Shown here in pieces: positions 26,515-33,878 of a stretch of 64,000 nucleotides of DNA. The stretch comes from Actinocrispum wychmicini (GTDB taxonomy: Bacteria; Actinomycetota; Actinomycetes; Mycobacteriales; Pseudonocardiaceae): assembly GCF_004345645.1 (NCBI RefSeq), contig NZ_SLWS01000013.1:248001-312000 (forward strand), given 5' to 3'. Every line of letters begins with the position of its first letter. The stretch's first letter is position 1. The translations under genes were made by a program, and so were the position numbers. The notes under the pieces were generated by a model. The model searched no databases. It was not told where the DNA came from and worked only from the letters and a program-made list of their open reading frames with translations.

Positions 26515-26724
26515 ATGGCCAATCCTCTTTCGCGCCTGCTTCGGCGGTTGTTCCGTCGCCGGGTTCCCGCAGGGGTGGGTTCCGGTCGCCGTCCTGGTGA
26601 GGCCGGCGGCTCCGCGGGTGTCCGTGAGCCTCGTCGTCCCAGGCCGAACGGTCCGATCGGGCGCGGCACCAAACCGGACCCGCAGCCGTCCCAGATGATC
26701 ACGTTGCGAGACCCGAGGGAGTGA
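26515..26724 (+). CDS. Small basic hypothetical protein coupled to the serpin gene
   Basis: Protein of 69 aa, rich in Arg, Pro and Gly (starts MANPLSRLLRRLFRRRVP and ends MITLRDPRE). Its stop overlaps the serpin GTG by 4 nt (GTGA), the same coupling seen across this window, which is the main reason to call it real. No fold or motif is recognised; the short amphipathic basic N-terminus could bind membrane or nucleic acid. Promoter not evident. Confidence 0.5.
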   Translation: MANPLSRLLRRLFRRRVPAGVGSGRRPGEAGGSAGVREPRRPRPNGPIGRGTKPDPQPSQMITLRDPRE

Positions 26725-27830
26725 CCGCTATCGAGCGTGCTCATCTTCAGTTCACTGTCGCCCTGCAGGACAGGCTTGCGGGGAGTGGGAACGTGGTCTG
26801 GTCCCCGTTCTCGGTGGCGAGTGCGCTCGCGTTGGCGGCTCGTGGTGCCGCGGGCGCGACCAGAGACGAGCTGGTCGCTTTGTTGTTGGGGGACAAGGGT
26901 GCGCAGGTTGAGGACCTGATTCGGGTGTTGGGTGCGGCCGAGGATGTGGTACGGGCGGGTTCCAGCGGTGAGCAGCCGGAGATCGCGGTGTCCAACACGT
27001 TCTGGGCCGACGAGATCATCCCGGTCCGGCCGGAGTTCGCCGAGGCGTTGACCGACATGCCGAGTGGGGCGGTTCGGTCCGCGCCGTTCCAGCAGGATCC
27101 GGATGGCGCGCGGGATCTGATCAACAAGGATGTCGCACGGACCACGCACGACCTCATCCCCGAACTGCTTCCGGATGGTGCGATCTGTCCGGACACGGTT
27201 GCCGCCCTGGTCAACGCGCTGTACCTGAAGGTGGCCTGGCTCGGGAAGTTCGACGAGACGGCCACACGACCCCGCGACTTCCACACTCCCACGGGCACCA
27301 AGCAGGTGCCGACCATGTTCGTGCGCGGCGAGCGGGAGAACTTTGGCTACGCCAAGGTTCCGGGGTGGCAGGCGGTGCGGATCCACACGGTCGGCCAGGT
27401 CGATGCCTTTGTCCTGCTGCCGGACGGGAAGTTGCCAGACGTCGACGCGGACACGTTGGGCAGGTTGCTGGCGGCACCGGGTCGGCATCCGGTGAACCTT
27501 CGGCTGCCGAAGCTGTCTCTCAAGCTTCAGGCGCCGCTGACCGACGTGCTCCAACGGCTCGGTGTCGCGACGATGTTCACCAATGACGCCGAGTTCCCGG
27601 GCATCAGTGCCGCTCCTCTCGCTGTTCAGGCTGTTCTGCACGAAACCGTGCTCAAGATGGACGAGCAGGGATTCGAGGGCGCGGCGGCGACCGCGGTGAT
27701 GATGCGGTTGTTGTCGTTCAGTCCGCAGCGGCCGGTGGAGGTCACCGTGGACCGGCCGTTCCTGGTGGTGATCCGGCACACCCGGACAGGTGTGATCTAT
27801 TTCTCCGGCAGGGTGGCTGATCCGTCCTAA
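26721..27830 (+). CDS. Serpin-family protein
   Basis: Protein of 369 aa with the serpin fold signatures: NVVWSPFSVASALALAA at the start, VNALYLKVAWLGKFDE (strand 3A/shutter), and the C-terminal block RPFLVVIRHTRTGVIYFSGRV. The reactive loop hinge is EQGFEGAAATAVMM, with the small-residue run needed for loop insertion, so an inhibitor is more likely than a non-inhibitory member, although Phe replaces the usual Thr at P14. The scissile bond cannot be fixed because the loop is longer than in alpha-1-antitrypsin; LLSFS is the likely area. No signal peptide is visible, so it probably acts inside the cell. GTG 26721 overlaps the previous stop. Confidence 0.88.
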   Translation: MTAIERAHLQFTVALQDRLAGSGNVVWSPFSVASALALAARGAAGATRDELVALLLGDKGAQVEDLIRVLGAAEDVVRAGSSGEQPEIAVSNTFWADEIIPVRPEFAEALTDMPSGAVRSAPFQQDPDGARDLINKDVARTTHDLIPELLPDGAICPDTVAALVNALYLKVAWLGKFDETATRPRDFHTPTGTKQVPTMFVRGERENFGYAKVPGWQAVRIHTVGQVDAFVLLPDGKLPDVDADTLGRLLAAPGRHPVNLRLPKLSLKLQAPLTDVLQRLGVATMFTNDAEFPGISAAPLAVQAVLHETVLKMDEQGFEGAAATAVMMRLLSFSPQRPVEVTVDRPFLVVIRHTRTGVIYFSGRVADPS

Positions 27831-27838
27831 GCTGCGGT

Positions 27839-28630
27839 ATGCCAACCGTACGCGTAGAACGTTCAGGTCCGGTGTGGACGGTCGTGCTGTCCCGGCCGGA
27901 GGCGCGCAACGCCGTCGACGGCCCGACCGCCAGAGCCCTCGCCGACGCGTTCCGCGAGTTCGACGCCGCCGAAGACGCGGCGGTGGCCGTGCTGTGGGGC
28001 GAGGGCGGCACGTTCTGTGCCGGTGCGGACCTCAAGGCCATCGGTACCGAACGCGGAAACCAGGCAGCGCACGACGGCGACGGGCCGATGGGCCCGACTC
28101 GGATGCGCCTCAGCAAGCCCGTGGTCGCCGCCGTCTCGGGATACGCCGTGGCCGGTGGACTTGAGTTGGCCATCTGGTGTGACCTGCGGGTGGCCGCGCA
28201 GGACGCTGTCTTCGGCGTGTTCTGCCGGCGGTGGGGTGTGCCGTTGATCGACGGTGGCACGTTCCGGCTGCCCAGGCTGATCGGGCAGAGCCGAGCCATG
28301 GACATGGTCCTGACCGGGCGGGCTGTCGACGCGACCGAGGCGTACGAGATGGGCCTGGTGAACCGCGTGGTGCCGGCCGGCGAGGAACGCGCGGCAGCCG
28401 AGGCACTCGCCCTGGCCCTGGTCGGCCTGCCGCAGACCTGTCTGCGGCAGGACCGGCTTTCGTTGCTGGAGCAGTGGGGGATGGACGAGGACGCGGCGTT
28501 GGCCAACGAACTGGAGCATGGCTTCACTTCGCTGGCCGGTGGCGCGTTGGACGGCGCCGCCCGGTTCACGGCCGGGGCTGGCCGGCATGGGCTGTCACAT
28601 TCCGAGGAGCCGTCTCGTCTGGAGGGGTGA
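27839..28630 (+). CDS. Crotonase / enoyl-CoA hydratase-family protein
   Basis: Protein of 263 aa with the crotonase core: LSRPEARNAVDG, GGTFCAGADLKAIG (oxyanion hole), SGYAVAGGLELAIWCDLRVAA and GGTFRLPRLIGQ. The two hydratase glutamates look absent: the first region reads FCRRWGVPLIDGG rather than PE, and the second reads AMDMVLTG with Asp. So the reaction is probably another crotonase chemistry (isomerase, thioesterase or lyase). ATG 27839 is 8 nt after the serpin stop. The 3' end contains the ECF promoter for the next gene. Confidence 0.82.
   Translation: MPTVRVERSGPVWTVVLSRPEARNAVDGPTARALADAFREFDAAEDAAVAVLWGEGGTFCAGADLKAIGTERGNQAAHDGDGPMGPTRMRLSKPVVAAVSGYAVAGGLELAIWCDLRVAAQDAVFGVFCRRWGVPLIDGGTFRLPRLIGQSRAMDMVLTGRAVDATEAYEMGLVNRVVPAGEERAAAEALALALVGLPQTCLRQDRLSLLEQWGMDEDAALANELEHGFTSLAGGALDGAARFTAGAGRHGLSHSEEPSRLEG
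28593..28619 (+). promoter_or_regulatory. ECF41-type promoter of the carboxymuconolactone decarboxylase gene
   Basis: TGTCACA at 28593-28599 and CGTC at 28616-28619 with exactly 16 nt between, the published ECF41 consensus (TGTCACA-N16-CGTC). It is located in the last codons of the crotonase gene, 33 nt before the ATG at 28653. The sigJ gene converges just downstream, so its product is the natural candidate to use it. Confidence 0.8.
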
Positions 28631-28652
28631 CCACGCGAGAGGAGTAGACGAG

Positions 28653-29231
28653 ATGCCCCGAATTCCCGCGGTCGAGTCCAAGAAGGCCGGGCTGATCGGC
28701 AGATTCATGTACAGGTACGCGAGGAAGCGGTACGGCGCCGTGCCCGACCCGCTGGCTGTCACCCGGCACCACCGCGGCTTGTCGTTCGCTGGCGGCCTGC
28801 ACGAACTGCTGGCCGAACGGGCCAGCAAAACCCTGCCCGCGTCCGTCCGCGAATTGGCGGTCTACCGCGCGGCGGTGCAGCTGGGCTGCTCGTGGTGCAT
28901 CGACTTCGGCACCATGCTGCAACGCCTGGACGGCCTCGACATCGATCGCCTCAAGGACATCGACAGCTACGCGACGTCCCCGAAGTACACCGAGCAGGAG
29001 CGGCTCGCGATCGCCTACGCCGACGCGATGACCGCCACGCCCATCCAGGTCACCGACGAACAGGTGGCCCAACTCGTGGCCGAGTTCGGCGAGAAGGGTG
29101 TCGTGGAACTGACGTACCAGATCGGGCTGGAGAACATGCGCGCCCGGACGAACAGCGCGCTCGGCATCGCCGAACAGGGCTTCACCTCGGGCGACGCGTG
29201 CCTCATTCCTCAGGGAAAGGCACGCGGGTGA
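28653..29231 (+). CDS. Carboxymuconolactone decarboxylase-family protein (AhpD-like)
   Basis: Protein of 192 aa with the CMD core ELAVYRAAVQLGCSWCIDFG: the CxxC pair of AhpD-like proteins is present (CSWC), but the usual following His is replaced (IDFG). Such proteins act as thiol-dependent peroxide reducers or as decarboxylases. ATG 28653 is preceded by GAGAGGAG. It is the classical COE-type partner of an ECF41 sigma factor: an ECF41 promoter sits in front, and sigJ ends overlapping its 3' end by 29 nt on the other strand. Confidence 0.88.
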   Translation: MPRIPAVESKKAGLIGRFMYRYARKRYGAVPDPLAVTRHHRGLSFAGGLHELLAERASKTLPASVRELAVYRAAVQLGCSWCIDFGTMLQRLDGLDIDRLKDIDSYATSPKYTEQERLAIAYADAMTATPIQVTDEQVAQLVAEFGEKGVVELTYQIGLENMRARTNSALGIAEQGFTSGDACLIPQGKARG

Positions 29232-30135
29232 GCTTGTCCGGGTTCACCACGTCGTAACAGGCGGCGATCTTGCCGTCCCGGACGGCGAACGCGGTCACCC
29301 GGCGCATCACGGCCTGGTGGCCCGCGTCGTCGCGGAGGTCGGTCAGCAGCAGGCCGAGATCCCCGTTGACCAGCATCGGCATGCCCGTGAGCTCGGTCAG
29401 GCCGTACTTGGTCATCAGGCCGAGCAGGAAGCGGGCCACCTTGTCGGGGCCGGACACGATCCGCAGCGCGGTGCGGGCCTTGCCGTTCGCGTCGCCGACC
29501 AGGTGCACGTCCGGGTGCAGCAGTTCGACGAGCGTGTTCAGGTCGCCGCTGGTCAGCGCGACGATGACGCGCTCGAGCAGTTCGCGTTGCTGGTCGAAGG
29601 AAGCCCGAGGCGGTGGGTCGGCGTCGGCGAGGGCCTTGCGGCCCCGGGACGCGTGTTGCCGTGCTGCCGCGGTCGTGACGCTGAGGATCTCCGCGATCTC
29701 GTCGAACGGCACGCTGAACGCGTCATGCAGGACGAACGCGACCCGCTGTTCCGGGGTGAGCTTGTCCAACACGACAAGCGCGGCCATCCGTACGCCGTCC
29801 TGGCGCACGATCGTGTCCAGCGGGTCTTCGCTGGGCGGCGCCCCGATGGACGTCACGACGGGTTCCGGCAGCCACGGGCCGGTGTAGTGCTCGCGCCGCA
29901 CGGCCGCGGACCGCAGCCGGTCGAGACAGATCCGGCCGACCACCGTGGTCAGCCAGCCACGCAGGTCGCGGATGTCCGTGTGGTCCACAGTGGACAGTCG
30001 GAGCCATGCCTCCTGGACCGCGTCCTCGGCGTCCGCGAGCGTGCTCGTCAGCCGGTAGGCGACGCCGAGCAGGTGCGCCCGGTGTTCGGAGAACTCGGCG
30101 GCGAGGGTGTCCAGGCTGACCGTCACGAGATTCAT
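29203..30135 (-). CDS. sigJ: ECF41-group RNA polymerase sigma factor with SnoaL-like tail
   Basis: Protein of 310 aa. Region 2: HLLGVAYRLTSTLADAEDAVQEAWLRL and DLRGWLTTVVGRICLDRLRS; region 4: VVLDKLTPEQRVAFVLHDAFSVPF with SVTTAAARQHASRGRKAL; then a SnoaL-like domain of about 120 aa (LVELLHPDVHLVGDANGKART, with DANGK at the position of the ECF41 DGGGK motif; ending NPDKLTR). In ECF41 the fused tail replaces an anti-sigma factor. ATG 30135 is 28 nt from the divergent dnaG start. No ECF41 promoter is seen before it, so it may not be autoregulated. Target: the promoter at 28593. Confidence 0.9.
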   Translation of the reverse strand: MNLVTVSLDTLAAEFSEHRAHLLGVAYRLTSTLADAEDAVQEAWLRLSTVDHTDIRDLRGWLTTVVGRICLDRLRSAAVRREHYTGPWLPEPVVTSIGAPPSEDPLDTIVRQDGVRMAALVVLDKLTPEQRVAFVLHDAFSVPFDEIAEILSVTTAAARQHASRGRKALADADPPPRASFDQQRELLERVIVALTSGDLNTLVELLHPDVHLVGDANGKARTALRIVSGPDKVARFLLGLMTKYGLTELTGMPMLVNGDLGLLLTDLRDDAGHQAVMRRVTAFAVRDGKIAACYDVVNPDKLTRVPFPEE

Positions 30136-30163
30136 CGTATGCGTCGGGCCTAGACTCAGCGAT

Positions 30164-32062
30164 GTGGCTGGACGGATCCGGGAGAGCGATATCGCCCTCG
30201 TGCGTGAGCGCAACCAGATCGACGACGTGATCGGCGAGTACGTCGCGTTGCGCCGGGTCGGCGGGGGAGCGGTGAAGGGCCTGTGCCCGTTCCACGACGA
30301 GAAGACCCCGTCGTTCAACGTGCGCCCGACCCACGGCACGTTCCACTGCTTCGGTTGCGGCGAGGGCGGCGACGTCATCGCGTTCCTGTGTAAGATCGAC
30401 CACCTGAGCTTCGTCGAGGCGGTCGAGCGCCTGGCCGAACGCGTGGGCGTCAAGCTGACCTACGAAGGCGGCGGCACCAGCGTCCAGCGTGACCGCGGCA
30501 CCCGGACCAGGCTCGTCGACGCCCACCGCGCCGCCGCCGAGTTCTACGCCGAGCAGCTGCGCACGCCGGACGCCCAGCCTGCCCGCGAGTTCCTCGCCGA
30601 ACGCGGGTTCGACCAGGCCGCGGCCGTCCAGTTCGGCTGCGGCTTCGCGCCCGCCGGCTGGGACGTGCTGACCAAGTACCTGCTCGGCCGCGGGTTCGAG
30701 CTGCCCGAGCTGGAGAAGGCCGGGCTGGCCAAGGCGGGTCGCCGCGGCCCGATCGACCAGTTCCACCGGCGGCTGCTGTGGCCGATCAAGGACCTCGGCG
30801 GCGACGTTGTGGGCTTCGGCGCCCGGCGGATCTTCGACGACGACCAGATCCAGGCCAAGTACCTCAACACCCGCGAGACCCCGGTCTACAAGAAGTCCCA
30901 GGTCCTGTTCGGTCTCGACCTGGCCAAACGGGAGATCGCCAAGCGTCACCAGGTCGTCGTGGTCGAGGGCTACACCGACGTCATGGCCATGCATCTGGCG
31001 GGCGTGCCGACGGCTGTGGCGTCGTGCGGTACGGCGTTCGGCACCGAGCACATCGCCGTGCTGCGGCGGCTGTTGATGGACGACAAGTTCTTCCGCGGCG
31101 AGGTGATCTACACCTTCGACGGCGACGAGGCCGGCAAGAAGGCCGCGATGAAGGCGTTCGAAGAGGACCAGCGGTTCGCGTCCCAGACGTTCATCGCGGT
31201 CGCGCCGGACGGCATGGATCCCTGCGAGTTGCGCCAGAACAAGGGTGACGTGGCCGTTCGTGACCTGGTCGCGCGCAGGCAGCGGCTGATCGAGTTCTGG
31301 ATCCGGGCCGAGCTGGCGACCCACGACCTGGACGCGGCGGAAGGCCGGGTTCAGGCGTTGCGCCGGACCGTGCCGATCGTCGCGCAGATCAAGGACGTCG
31401 CCCTGCGGGACGAGTACGCCCGGCAGTTGGCCGGCTGGATCGGCTGGGACGACATCCAGACCGTGGTCCGCCGCGTGCGGGAGACGTCCAACGGAAAGGC
31501 AGCGCCTGCCCGCAAGGCAGCGCCGGTGGACGAGAACCAGGGTGCCTTGGCGATCGAGGTGCAGGGCCCGACCCGGCCCAAGCCGAACGATCCCGAGCTG
31601 CACCTGCAGCGGGAGGCGCTCAAGTCCGCGTTGCAGGTCCCTGCGCTGGCTGGGCCGTACTTCGACAGCCTGCCCGGCGAGGCGTTCACCGAGCCCGCGT
31701 ACCTGGAGCTGCACCAGGCGCTGCAGGCCGCGGGTGGCGCGTCGTGCGGGCTGGCCGGCGCGGGGCTGGTTGCCGAGGTTGTGAAGAACTGCCAGCACCA
31801 GGTCGTCCAGTCGTTGGTCACCGAGCTTTCGGTCGAGGCGATGCGGGCGCGCGCCGAGCCGGACCTGCGGTACGTGGAGAGCATGATCGCGGCGCTGAAC
31901 AAGAGCGTGGTCGCCCGGCAGATCGCCGACATCAAGTCCCGGTTGCAGCGGCTGAGCCCGCTGGAGCACGCGGACGAGTACCGGGCGTTGTTCGGCGACC
32001 TCGTGGCCATGGAGCAGTACCACAAGGCGTTGGGGGAGCAGGCCTCCGGGAGTTACGGCTGA
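30164..32062 (+). CDS. dnaG: DNA primase
   Basis: Replication primase of 632 aa synthesising RNA primers. Zinc domain: C41-P-F-H44 and C62-F-G-C65, with PSFNV between them. TOPRIM catalytic core: VVVVEGYTDVMAMH and IYTFDGDEAGKKAAMKAFE, with the acidic triad. The C-terminal helicase-interaction region covers the last 190 residues. GTG 30164 is chosen because it begins the AGRIRESDIALVRERN segment typical of actinobacterial DnaG. The stop overlaps the next ATG by 1 nt. Confidence 0.96.
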   Translation: MAGRIRESDIALVRERNQIDDVIGEYVALRRVGGGAVKGLCPFHDEKTPSFNVRPTHGTFHCFGCGEGGDVIAFLCKIDHLSFVEAVERLAERVGVKLTYEGGGTSVQRDRGTRTRLVDAHRAAAEFYAEQLRTPDAQPAREFLAERGFDQAAAVQFGCGFAPAGWDVLTKYLLGRGFELPELEKAGLAKAGRRGPIDQFHRRLLWPIKDLGGDVVGFGARRIFDDDQIQAKYLNTRETPVYKKSQVLFGLDLAKREIAKRHQVVVVEGYTDVMAMHLAGVPTAVASCGTAFGTEHIAVLRRLLMDDKFFRGEVIYTFDGDEAGKKAAMKAFEEDQRFASQTFIAVAPDGMDPCELRQNKGDVAVRDLVARRQRLIEFWIRAELATHDLDAAEGRVQALRRTVPIVAQIKDVALRDEYARQLAGWIGWDDIQTVVRRVRETSNGKAAPARKAAPVDENQGALAIEVQGPTRPKPNDPELHLQREALKSALQVPALAGPYFDSLPGEAFTEPAYLELHQALQAAGGASCGLAGAGLVAEVVKNCQHQVVQSLVTELSVEAMRARAEPDLRYVESMIAALNKSVVARQIADIKSRLQRLSPLEHADEYRALFGDLVAMEQYHKALGEQASGSYG

Positions 32063-32592
32063 TGCTGCGCCGATTCATCGACCGGGTGACCGGGCGAACC
32101 GTCCCGCCGGGCTTCGAGGGCACCCTAGAGCCGGACGAGTACGTGTTGGCCGCGTGTGACGTGAAGTCGGGCGGGCACCTCGTGGCCACGTCGTTGGGTT
32201 TGTGGCTGCCGGGGTCGCGGCGGGTCGGCTGGCATCTGATCAGCAAGGCCACGTGGGGTGAAGGCGCGTTGGTGCTGGTCGAGGCCGTCGAGGCGGCCAA
32301 GGCGGGGGACGCGGTCGTGCTGTCGGACATGCCGCCGGTGCGGTTCGTCGTGGTCAATGGCGGCCGGCTGCCGGACATCGTGCACAAACGGGTGACTACG
32401 TCGATTGCGTCACGGCACCGCCAGGAGCTGCCAGGCGGCGGGGCGTGGTTCGTCCAGCGAAAAGTCCCTGGTCAGGGCGGGATTGTGCTGCAGGTCCGGC
32501 CGGATCCGGGGACGTCGCCGGAGGCGGTCGAGCAGGTCGCCAGGGACGTGTCGGCGAAATTGAGGTTGATGCCGGACACCACCGAGCAATAA
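32062..32592 (+). CDS. Conserved actinobacterial hypothetical protein after dnaG
   Basis: Protein of 176 aa, ATG overlapping the dnaG stop. The sequence is strand-rich with a pattern GTLEPDEYVLAACDVKSGGHLVATSLGLWLP that recalls pleckstrin-homology-like (bacterial PH) folds, then GAWFVQRKVPGQGGIVLQVRPDPG. No catalytic site or membrane span. Genes of this type commonly follow dnaG in actinobacteria, so conserved coupling to primase is the main clue to its role. Confidence 0.75.
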   Translation: MLRRFIDRVTGRTVPPGFEGTLEPDEYVLAACDVKSGGHLVATSLGLWLPGSRRVGWHLISKATWGEGALVLVEAVEAAKAGDAVVLSDMPPVRFVVVNGGRLPDIVHKRVTTSIASRHRQELPGGGAWFVQRKVPGQGGIVLQVRPDPGTSPEAVEQVARDVSAKLRLMPDTTEQ

Positions 32593-32625
32593 AGTACGGA
32601 CGTACGGTTTGCTAGGAGGTGTGTC

Positions 32626-33381
32626 ATGTGGGACCCCGACAAGTACCTGACCTTTTCCGATCACCGCTCCCGGCCGTTCTACGAGCTCATTGGCCGCGTC
32701 CAAGCGCCCTCACCCCGGCGCGTGGTGGACCTGGGCTGTGGACCGGGCACCCTGACCTCGATGCTGGCCTACCGCTGGCCCTCGGCCGCGTTGGAGGCGA
32801 TGGACTCCTCGCCCGAGATGGTCGATGCGGCCCGCTCGCGCGGAATCGACGCGTGTGTCGGTGACGTCGCCGACTGGAAACCCCAGGCGGACACCGACGT
32901 CATCGTCACCAACGCCGTGCTGCAGTGGGTCCCGGGACACGACGAGATCCTCCGCCGGTGGGTCTCCCTGTTGCCTTCCGGCGCCTGGATCGCCCTGCAA
33001 GTGCCGGGCAACTTCGAAGCCCCGTCGCATGCCTTGGTGCGTGAACTGGTGGCCGGTTCGTGGCACTCACGGCTGTCTTCGGTGATGCTGCGCGAGGAAG
33101 ACGCGGTCTTCACCCCGATGGGTTACGCGGCGATCCTCGACGGCTGCCAGGTCGACGCCTGGGAGACCACCTACATCCAGGTCCTGGCCGGCGACGATCC
33201 GGTATTCGAGTGGATCACGGGTACCGCGTTGCGTCCCATCAAAGCCGAACTGTCGGACGAGGAATGGGACCAGTTCCGCGCCGACCTCACCCCGATGCTC
33301 CGCGCGGCATATCCCACGCGCACCAACGGGGAGACCTGGTTCCCCTTCCGTCGGGTCTTCGTCGTCGCGCAGACTCCCTAG
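32626..33381 (+). CDS. tam: Trans-aconitate 2-methyltransferase
   Basis: SAM-dependent methyltransferase of 251 aa. Motif I VVDLGCGPGTLTSMLA, then ALEAMDSSPEMVDAA (acidic SAM ribose contact), DVIVTNAVLQWVPGHDEIL and the Tam-specific ALQVPGNFEAPSH and EWITGTALRPI segments. It probably methylates trans-aconitate to relieve aconitase inhibition. AGGAGG at 32613-32618 precedes ATG 32626. Its TAG stop shares the palindrome CTAG with the stop of the convergent small gene. Confidence 0.9.
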   Translation: MWDPDKYLTFSDHRSRPFYELIGRVQAPSPRRVVDLGCGPGTLTSMLAYRWPSAALEAMDSSPEMVDAARSRGIDACVGDVADWKPQADTDVIVTNAVLQWVPGHDEILRRWVSLLPSGAWIALQVPGNFEAPSHALVRELVAGSWHSRLSSVMLREEDAVFTPMGYAAILDGCQVDAWETTYIQVLAGDDPVFEWITGTALRPIKAELSDEEWDQFRADLTPMLRAAYPTRTNGETWFPFRRVFVVAQTP

Positions 33382-33557
33382 CCGGCGCCGCGCCCCAGCT
33401 TCTCGCCGATCTTGGCGCGCGCCACCCCGGCCGCACTCTGCACAGCGGGGTGCTCAAGGAGTCGGTGGTACGCCCGGATGATCTGCTCGTACCGCTCCCG
33501 CCCGGCCTTGGCGCCCAACACATACCCCACGGCCAACCCCACCAGGAACACCTTCAT
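33378..33557 (-). CDS. Small YtxH-like membrane-anchored protein
   Basis: Protein of 59 aa: N-terminal membrane span MKVFLVGLAVGYVLGAKAG followed by a charged helix (RERYEQIIRAYHRLLEHP) and VARAKIGEKLGRG. This GYxxGxKAGRERYEQI pattern is widespread in actinobacterial small proteins of unknown function. The ATG at 33557 has GGGAGG upstream, which decides against a longer frame. Confidence 0.8.
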   Translation of the reverse strand: MKVFLVGLAVGYVLGAKAGRERYEQIIRAYHRLLEHPAVQSAAGVARAKIGEKLGRGAG

Positions 33558-33692
33558 GCGCAAACCTCCCGAGCCGCGGTCACGTCCCTCCATCTTCCCC
33601 CAGGCGCCACCCCCCTGCCGACCAACCCACCACCCCGTGCGCTAGAGTTGTCAACAGTCAGCCGGGAGCCACCCGGCCGGCCAGTAGAGCAG

Positions 33693-33765
33693 TCCTCCAT
33701 AGCTCAATTGGCAGAGCATTCGACTGTTAATCGAAGGGTTGCTGGTTCGAGTCCAGCTGGAGGAG
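33693..33765 (+). tRNA. tRNA-Asn (GTT)
   Basis: Cloverleaf of 73 nt: acceptor TCCTCCA paired with TGGAGGA, D-stem GCTC/GAGC, anticodon stem TTCGA/TCGAA with loop CTGTTAA (anticodon GTT at 33726-33728), T-arm GCTGG/CCAGC with TTCGAGT loop, discriminator G. No encoded CCA. A terminator follows immediately. Confidence 0.96.
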
Positions 33766-33766
33766 C

Positions 33767-33795
33767 AAAGAGGCAGGCGAGAGCCTGCCTCTTTT
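33767..33795 (+). terminator. Rho-independent terminator between the two tRNA genes
   Basis: A perfect 12-bp stem AAAGAGGCAGGC (33767-33778) / GCCTGCCTCTTT (33783-33794) with a GAGA tetraloop, the 3' arm ending in TTTT. It starts one base after the tRNA-Asn 3' end, so the two tRNAs are separate transcription units. Confidence 0.9.
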
Positions 33796-33804
33796 GATAT
33801 CTCG

Positions 33805-33878
33805 GGGCCGGTAGCTCAGTTGGTCAGAGCAGGGGACTCATAATCCCTTGGCCGTGGGTTCGAGCCCCACCCGGCCCA
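33805..33878 (+). tRNA. tRNA with CAT anticodon (Met elongator, or Ile2)
   Basis: Cloverleaf of 74 nt: acceptor GGGCCGG/CCGGCCC, D-stem GCTC/GAGC, anticodon stem GGGGA/TCCCT with loop CTCATAA (CAT at 33839-33841), T-arm GTGGG/CCCAC with TTCGAGC loop, discriminator A followed by CC. The lack of initiator C1-A72 mismatch rules out the initiator. Met versus lysidine-modified Ile2 cannot be decided by eye. Confidence 0.92.

Noticed and set aside
26214-27845. Long open minus-strand frame antisense to the serpin gene
   Set aside because: It is the shadow of a strongly coding plus-strand gene and translates the ACCGCC array into a WR repeat.
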